Of a DNA stretch of 64,000 nucleotides, positions 59,372 through 64,000 are shown in pieces. Under the pieces are notes generated by a model. That model was given only the letters and a program-made list of their open reading frames with translations, ran no database searches and was not told where the DNA came from. A program made the translations under genes and the position numbers. Origin of the DNA: Chondrus crispus (taxonomy: Eukaryota; Rhodophyta; Florideophyceae; Gigartinales; Gigartinaceae). Positions within the stretch are counted from its first letter, which is position 1. The number at the start of each line of letters is the position of its first letter. Location: contig NW_005179171.1 of NCBI RefSeq assembly GCF_000350225.1, positions 62,001 through 126,000 of the forward strand, written 5' to 3'.

Positions 59372-60622
59372 TATTGAAAATGGGCGACCACATGCTGTTA
59401 TCTCGAAAGTACAAAATCGAGCCACACGTGTACATGACTCGACGGTCCGGACCCTCACCCCATATCACCACATGACACGTGTAAATTCTCAGATTTTGGG
59501 GTTCTGGGGACGAAAGTGGGCTTTTGGAGGGTTATGCAAATTTGCATAAATGCCGAAAATTTGCATTTGGCCCGAACCGTTATAGGGCTACACAGGCAAT
59601 ACTGCAAATCTATTGGGTGTCGGTTCGAATGCTGCAATTCTATTGGTCTGTTATTGTCCACTTATATGCAGTCATGCTGGTGATATATCTTGAATGATCC
59701 GTATACGTTTTAATTACATCATTTCGGGGGTTTCAAGTTGTTCACCATGGCTGTAATGGGTAATTACGTGTGGCCTTGGCGCTGGACACTTGTGTGCGGT
59801 GTACACATGTACACATCGCCAGGTTGCTGCGTGTACGTACACTTGTACACGTCGCCTACATACGGTCCGGCGCGTGTCCGAGCACAGTACATGTGAATTA
59901 AAAGTACAACAAGTATTTCTCGCAAGAGACATGTACTTACGTGAGTATTCAGTGTACGCGTCACGCTGTATGCGACCCTTGCATCAGCATGCGCCGTTGT
60001 ACTACACTCTCGTCAGCATGCGACGTTGTACTGTGCTCTCGTTATGGTGCGCCGTTGGATGCAAGTTGATGACAGTACTCGTGTGATTCACATCGGATAT
60101 CACGTGAGATGTGTAGAAAGTCTGGATGCACATTGTTGCTATCCGTGATAGTTGTCTGGCAGTGTGTACCGAAATTAGTAAGGTACGAAACAAGGGCATA
60201 TATGGGGACTGAGATATGACAGGACTTTGCGTTGTTGGAAATAGAGAGATGCCAAGTTGTTCATTGTGCAAGAATATATTCTGTCATGTCTGGATGCAGA
60301 TTAGTAAGGTGTGAAACGATTGCATGCATAGGGCCATGGTTTACAGTCACTCGAAATGTGTAGAAACTGTTGTGCACTGATAGTCAATAGTCAATTCGTA
60401 AGGTGGAAATAGAACAGTGTGGACGGGCCAGAAGAGGACCGCGCTTGGTCGCGCATATGGTGAATACGGTTTACCAGGTGCCAAAGTAATAGGATAGTGT
60501 AACACTCAAAGTGTATAAGTATCGCCGAAAGACGGCTCCAAGTAAACCTCGGCACCAACTCCTTCACTCACACACATCAACCTGCCCTCCTTCTTTCCCT
60601 TGCCCCTCCGAACCTACCATTA
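59372..60622 (+). repeat. LTR-A copy 4 (solo, between two spacers)
   Basis: Preceded by the integrase fragment and followed by the copia fragment, with no internal region on either side. Confidence 0.92.
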
Positions 60623-61988
60623 GTGGCAGCATGTGCAGATCCGATGTCACTGACGATGTCGAGAACGAAAAGTTCTCCAACCAATGTCGCAGTCGCCACT
60701 ACAGTTGAGCCTCCCCTGACCATGAATTTCCATTTTCGAACCCAACTTTTAGTCCAAGTTCAGTCATTCGACTGACAGAGAGCAGAGGGAACGCAAAGTC
60801 CGGAACGTGCAATATGTTGGAAATCTTCGACCACATGCTAAGCTACAAGCCTGGACAGATAGTACACGTGTATGTCGACGAAACCTAAAATGTTTGCAAG
60901 AGCATTCTCAGGATGTTTGGTCTTCAACGTAGACACGTGTCATATTTGTACACGGTTGCACTTTCCTATTATTTCCGAGCATGTTTCAATTTTGGTGTTG
61001 ACACGTGTAAGTTATGTACCTCGTGGCACTCTACAGTACATTCTGAACATGTTTCATTTTTCTCGATTTGACACGTGTGTGACACGTATGACATTTGTCC
61101 GACACGTGTGTGACACGTATGACGTATGTGCCACAGTGGTTATTAATCGTAGTGTAAAATCTGTAATCTACAGTACAGTACATTCAGATATTATTGACTC
61201 TCAAACGGTCCCAAATTATTAGCAAGAGAGAGTGCAAGTAGGAAAGTCATTTGATTATCAACCGAGAGTGGAAGTAGGAGAGTCACTTGATTATCAACCG
61301 AGAGTGCAACAGGGAGAGTCACTTGATTATCAACGAGTGCAAGAAGGAGAGTCACGTGACCAGCCCTAATGGCTCGAATTGTATGTAGTTCGAAGAGTAT
61401 AAGTAGCGCCAATAGTTGGCGACCAAGAGTAAAATGGTATCAACTTCTTTTCCCGTCAACCACCAGCAACCTTCAACCATCCTTCTTCTCTCTGCCCCGC
61501 TGACCTTTCTATAATCAATACGAACCACACCCGCGCGCACGGGTACCCCCACGTGTGCGGAGGACGCGGGACCATACGCGTACACGTGTAGGAGACGCGT
61601 ACCACCGCGCGCACAGTACGCGTCTCACACGTGTGCTGTCAGTCCCGACGGCTGACAGCATTACAGCGTGGGACGACCCGCGCTACAGTAAGTTACTACA
61701 GCATACCGGTACTGTAGTATTATGATAGACGCATTGTATACATTAAATACGGGCGCCGTTCCGAAGCATCGACGCGATAGTCCGGTTGTAACGTTCAACC
61801 TGTCCATTCGTCTGGGGATGACACGCGGACGTATATAAGTTAGTTATCCCCAGTACGCGACACACGCTGTGGAAGAACTTCGCGTTAAATTGAGGACCGT
61901 TGTCCGACAACAGCGAACGCGGAACGCCGAATTTGAAGACCCACGCGTCACAGAAGGCTGTCGCGACAGTGTACGCGGTCACTGTTCG
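60623..61988. repeat. mosaic spacer, copy 3
   Basis: Same order as the other two spacers. One base longer in the integrase fragment (gatagtccgg), which keeps ERYNRTIASMLRN in frame here, so this copy is closer to the ancestral integrase at that point. Confidence 0.92.
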
Positions 61989-63239
61989 TATTGAAAATGG
62001 GCGACCACATGCTGTTATCTCGAAAGTACAAAATCGAGCCACACGTGTACATGACTCGACGGTCCGGACCCTCACCCCATATCACCACATGACACGTGTA
62101 AATTCTCAGATTTTGGGGTTCTGGGGACGAAAGTGGGCTTTTGGAGGGTTATGCAAATTTGCATAAATGCCGAAAATTTGCATTTCGCCCGAACCGTTAT
62201 AGGGCTACACAGGCAATACTGCAAATCTATTGGGTGTCGGTTCGAATGCTGCAATTCTATTGGTCTGTTATTGTCCACTTATATGCAGTCATGCTGGTGA
62301 TATATCTTGAATGATCCGTATACGTTTTAATTACATCATTTCGGGGGTTTCAAGTTGTTCACCATGGCTGTAATGGGTAATTACGTGTGGCCTTGGCGCT
62401 GGACACTTGTGTGCGGTGTACACATGTACACATCGCCAGGTTGCTGCGTGTACGTACACTTGTACACGTCGCCTACATACGGTCCGGCGCGTGTCCGAGC
62501 ACAGTACATGTGAATTAAAAGTACAACAAGTATTTCTCGCAAGAGACATGTACTTACGTGAGTATTCAGTGTACGCGTCACGCTGTATGCGACCCTTGCA
62601 TCAGCATGCGCCGTTGTACTACACTCTCGTCAGCATGCGACGTTGTACTGTGCTCTCGCTATGGTGCGCCGTTGGATGCAAGTTGATGACAGTACTCGTG
62701 TGATTCACATCGGATATCACGTGAGATGTGTAGAAAGTCTGGATGCACATTGTTGCTATCCGTGATAGTTGTCTGGCAGTGTGTACCGAAATTAGTAAGG
62801 TACGAAACAAGGGCATATATGGGGACTGAGATATGACAGGACTTTGCGTTGTTGGAAATAGAGAGATGCCAAGTTGTTCATTGTGCAAGAATATATTCTG
62901 TCATGTCTGGATGCAGATTAGTAAGGTGTGAAACGATTGCATGCATAGGGCCATGGTTTACAGTCACTCGAAATGTGTAGAAACTGTTGTGCACTGATAG
63001 TCAATAGTCAATTCGTAAGGTGGAAATAGAACAGTGTGGACGGGCCAGAAGAGGACCGCGCTTGGTCGCGCATATGGTGAATACGGTTTACCAGGTGCCA
63101 AAGTAATAGGATAGTGTAACACTCAAAGTGTATAAGTATCGCCGAAAGACGGCTCCAAGTAAACCTCGGCACCAACTCCTTCACTCACACACATCAACCT
63201 GCCCTCCTTCTTTCCCTTGCCCCTCCGAACCTACCATTA
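61989..63239 (+). repeat. LTR-A copy 5 (5' LTR of C4)
   Basis: 1251 bp, TATA box at 63131, ends ccatta before the primer-binding site. Confidence 0.92.
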
Positions 63240-63257
63240 GGTTATGGGCCCAGTCCC
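63240..63257 (+). other. primer-binding site of C4
   Basis: GGTTATGGGCCCAGTCCC, as in C3. Confidence 0.88.
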
Positions 63258-63745
63258 TCGCTGTCGTTTCACTGCATGAGTCTGTCGTTCTCGTTCCGTT
63301 GTTTCTGCCGTCGTTGTCGCTGTCGTTTTCGCTGCCGTTTCTCGTCGTTCTTTCCGCTGGTCTTCTCGCTGTCGTTGTCGCTCTCGTTCTTGCCGTCGTT
63401 CTTGGTTTTGGTTTTCGCTGCTGCTGTCGTTCTTGCTCTCTTGTGTGAATTGGTTTTGGTCATCGCCCCCGCTGTCTTCGTTGTCTTCGTCCTTGGTTTG
63501 GCTTTTGTTCTTGCTGTGGTTCTTGCTGCTGTCTCTGTCTTTGGTCTTCGTCTTCGTTTCCGCTCCCGCTACCGCCGTCGTCGTCAATCTCGCATTTGGA
63601 TTTTCTTCGTTCTCTCATGCAAAGTAAGTTTTGAGTTTCTTTCCATTTCCTACACATCTAAGTGATTGTCTTTGCACGTTTTGGTGGTTCTTAAGAGCAA
63701 TAATTCCAAAATCTGTTACTGACGATTATCTTCATATTCCTTATT

Positions 63746-64000
63746 GTGAATACCTGTTCTTACGGGGTTGTGTTAGATCTGGAATTAGTACCGGTGCGCT
63801 CTGCGCCTGGGAAGCTGGTCACCGGTCGAACGATTCGGACATCGGAGGTCGTATCCGTTGAGGTGCTTGAGCCTGAGGATCAACCTTCACCTCGGCTCGC
63901 GCTTCCGGGTCCGTCCTCGAGTTGCGCACCATATAGGATTCCTCGTATTCCGCGCTCTGTTCCCGCACCAATAAAAAGAACTACGCATCGACTTTCTGCT
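63746..64000 (+). CDS. zinc-finger accessory ORF of C4, cut by window end
   Basis: Same beginning as 51914-52456 (MNTCSYG...). The window ends at about residue 85, before the zinc fingers. Confidence 0.65.
   Translation, partial: MNTCSYGVVLDLELVPVRSAPGKLVTGRTIRTSEVVSVEVLEPEDQPSPRLALPGPSSSCAPYRIPRIPRSVPAPIKRTTHRLSA

Larger units (their letters stand above)
61989..64000 (+). mobile_element. C4: start of a further copia element
   Basis: LTR-A, primer-binding site, A-depleted leader (63280-63570) and the beginning of the zinc-finger ORF, equivalent to C3 at +11832 bp. It runs off the window. Confidence 0.9.

Overview
This window is a gene-poor eukaryotic repeat nest. Everything recognisable is LTR retrotransposon; no host gene, tRNA, rRNA, bacterial operon or phage gene is visible. 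Two chromodomain-bearing Ty3/gypsy families (GC-rich; called G1 and G2 here) and one Ty1/copia family (closer to 50% GC; called C) are nested in each other. The style is that of a repeat-rich protist, for example an oomycete, another stramenopile or a red alga. The sequence alone does not settle the taxon.

Layout. 1-4730: minus-strand G1a, with decayed pol and gag. 4731-16291: minus-strand G2, flanked by 632/631-bp LTRs, with a single long gag-pol frame, a chromodomain in a shifted frame and a plus-strand (antisense) 526-codon ORF at its 3' side. A run of 252 N sits in the middle of G2. 16292-23036: G1b, with intact gag, broken pol and its 5' LTR. 23037-23474: a truncated copia LTR. 23475-43147: minus-strand copia C1. 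C1 is split by the complete 14.7-kb G1c (25618-40301, 5-bp target duplication AATAC, 700/701-bp near-identical LTRs) and by a solo copia-type LTR at 41929-42866. 43148-43881: another copia-type LTR. 43882-64000: a plus-strand array of copia internal regions (C2, C3, start of C4) that share five copies of a 1.25-kb LTR, alternating with a 1.36-kb mosaic spacer.

How the parts work together. Each element encodes gag (particle), protease, reverse transcriptase, RNase H and integrase. In G1, gag and pol lie in different frames and would be joined by a -1 ribosomal frameshift. In G2 they are one frame. The copia elements have a single gag-pol frame and a primer-binding site matching the anticodon arm of initiator tRNA-Met. 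Almost every pol copy carries at least one stop or frameshift. G1c is the least damaged, with one in-frame stop in pol.

Most interesting content. (i) G1c and G2 each carry a long ORF antisense to gag-pol, between the end of pol and the 3' LTR, and the two proteins look distantly homologous. (ii) The copia element has a 180-codon ORF between its 5' LTR and gag with two exact C-x2-C-x12-H-x5-H zinc fingers, preceded by a nearly adenine-free leader. (iii) The copia array has periods of about 2616, 6599 and 9215 bp, as expected from unequal recombination through LTRs. (iv) The G1 LTR carries a cluster of perfect hairpins. The lack of a target duplication around G2, together with the N gap inside it, raises the possibility that the left and right parts of the window were joined through a repeat.
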